Of a stretch of DNA of 64,000 bases, positions 63,678 to 64,000 are shown piece after piece (the stretch's first letter is position 1; every line of letters begins with the position of its first letter). Source of the stretch: Neptunomonas sp041601355 (GTDB lineage: Bacteria; Pseudomonadota; Gammaproteobacteria; Pseudomonadales; Balneatricaceae). Both the position numbers and the translations under genes were made by a program. The notes under the pieces were generated by a model that saw only the letters and a program-made list of their open reading frames with translations, did not search any database and was not told the origin of the DNA. The DNA is taken from the NCBI RefSeq assembly GCF_041601355.1, contig NZ_JBFIIH010000003.1:1-64000 (forward strand), written 5' to 3'.

Positions 63678-64000
63678 CTACCTCTACTTAATTTTGGAAT
63701 CCGTTTCATTACATTGGTGATTACCGCAAGGTATATCCCAATGAATATTAATACCATACCTGTTAAATGATAAGCGTGAATTCCCTCCCCTAAAAATATC
63801 GTTGAAAGTAACATACCAAATAATGGCATAAGATGAATAAATAAGCCCGCTTTAGCTGCACCCAATTCAGCCACGCCACGATTCCAGAATAGGTGGGCCA
63901 GAATAGAGGGAAAAACAGCCATATACAATATGGACCCGAACACCTCAGGCTTCCATATAATAGGAGCAGCACTCTGTAACTCCAGCAAACTGAAAGGCAA
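63674..64000 (-). CDS. EamA/DMT-family transporter, C-terminal part
   Basis: The last 108 codons of a drug/metabolite transporter; the frame is open at the right edge. Visible are SILYMAVFPSILAHLFWNRGVAELGAAKAGLF, split as helices, and the final helix HLTGMVLIFIGIYLAVI, typical of the second EamA repeat. Substrate unknown. Confidence 0.85.
   Translation of the reverse strand: MPFSLLELQSAAPIIWKPEVFGSILYMAVFPSILAHLFWNRGVAELGAAKAGLFIHLMPLFGMLLSTIFLGEGIHAYHLTGMVLIFIGIYLAVITNVMKRIPKLSRGS

Overview
The window is a 64-kb piece of a gammaproteobacterial chromosome. Its base composition is moderate (roughly mid-to-high 40s percent GC, estimated by eye). Gene content points to a marine, Oceanospirillales-like bacterium: rnfABCDGE-nth, a class Ia ribonucleotide reductase with a YfaE-type ferredoxin, RimK with a retropepsin-like partner, an NhaD sodium/proton antiporter, KdsA (so LPS is made) and many TonB/c-di-GMP parts. 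The genus cannot be fixed by reading alone. Most of the window is ordinary core genome. Accessory-looking stretches are about 15.9-18.9 kb, 44.9-47.2 kb and 49.2-58.2 kb.

Layout. 1-3.3 kb: RND efflux pump (permease runs off the left edge), adaptor lipoprotein and a divergent AcrR-type repressor with an AcrR-like operator. 3.4-6.5 kb: SpoIIAA-like protein, small conserved proteins, ribosome hibernation factor, ChaN-like protein. 6.6-10.1 kb: a transaminase/omega-amidase pair and RimK with its protease-like partner. 10.3-13.5 kb: a four-gene ABC-type zinc system headed by a histidine-rich periplasmic protein with a textbook Zur box in its promoter. 13.7-15.8 kb: GIY-YIG protein, NhaD, thioredoxin-like protein. 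15.9-18.9 kb: an AT-rich gap followed by an M15 endolysin-like peptidase, an odd lipoprotein and an SRPBCC protein. 19.0-20.6 kb: hydrolase-OsmC fusion and CDGSH protein. 20.6-28.9 kb: sulfate assimilation (cysG, cysH, DUF934 protein, ferredoxin-type sulfite reductase, TSUP transporter, and divergent cysDN). CysN carries a C-terminal remnant resembling an APS kinase that has lost its P-loop. 29.0-36.2 kb: rnfABCDGE-nth, with an extended RnfC tail of five repeats. 36.6-40.4 kb: yfaE, nrdB and nrdA with paired NrdR boxes upstream, then tRNA-Tyr. 41.5-44.8 kb: DUF2788, LemA, GIDE-like protein, HugZ-like protein, kdsA. 44.9-48.7 kb: pseudokinase-SUMF1 fusion and a DUF4139 protein. 48.7-58.2 kb: Sel1 protein and a sensory/c-di-GMP block (TonB receptor, YfiR-like protein, hybrid histidine kinase, Rec-PAS-GGDEF-EAL protein), interrupted by cysK on the other strand. 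58.4-64 kb: Dyp-type peroxidase, sulfurtransferase, long TrpS, YaaA, Tim44-like protein and the end of an EamA transporter.

How the genes work together. Sulfur runs through the window: sulfate activation (cysDN), PAPS reduction (cysH), sulfite reduction (siroheme from CysG feeding the CysI-like enzyme), sulfur-compound transport (TSUP), cysteine synthesis (cysK), sulfur transfer (SseA-like) and methionine-side transamination (YbdL/YafV). No functional APS kinase is visible here. Redox supply to metalloenzymes is another thread (Rnf, YfaE-NrdB, CDGSH protein).

No clearly new defence or mobile system is present. The best candidates for something unusual are the degenerate kinase tail on CysN, the pseudokinase-SUMF1 membrane protein, the M15 peptidase/lipoprotein pair after an AT-rich gap, the DnaA-box-like cluster with an orphan terminator at 36.2-36.5 kb, and the cysK interruption of the YfiR/hybrid kinase block.
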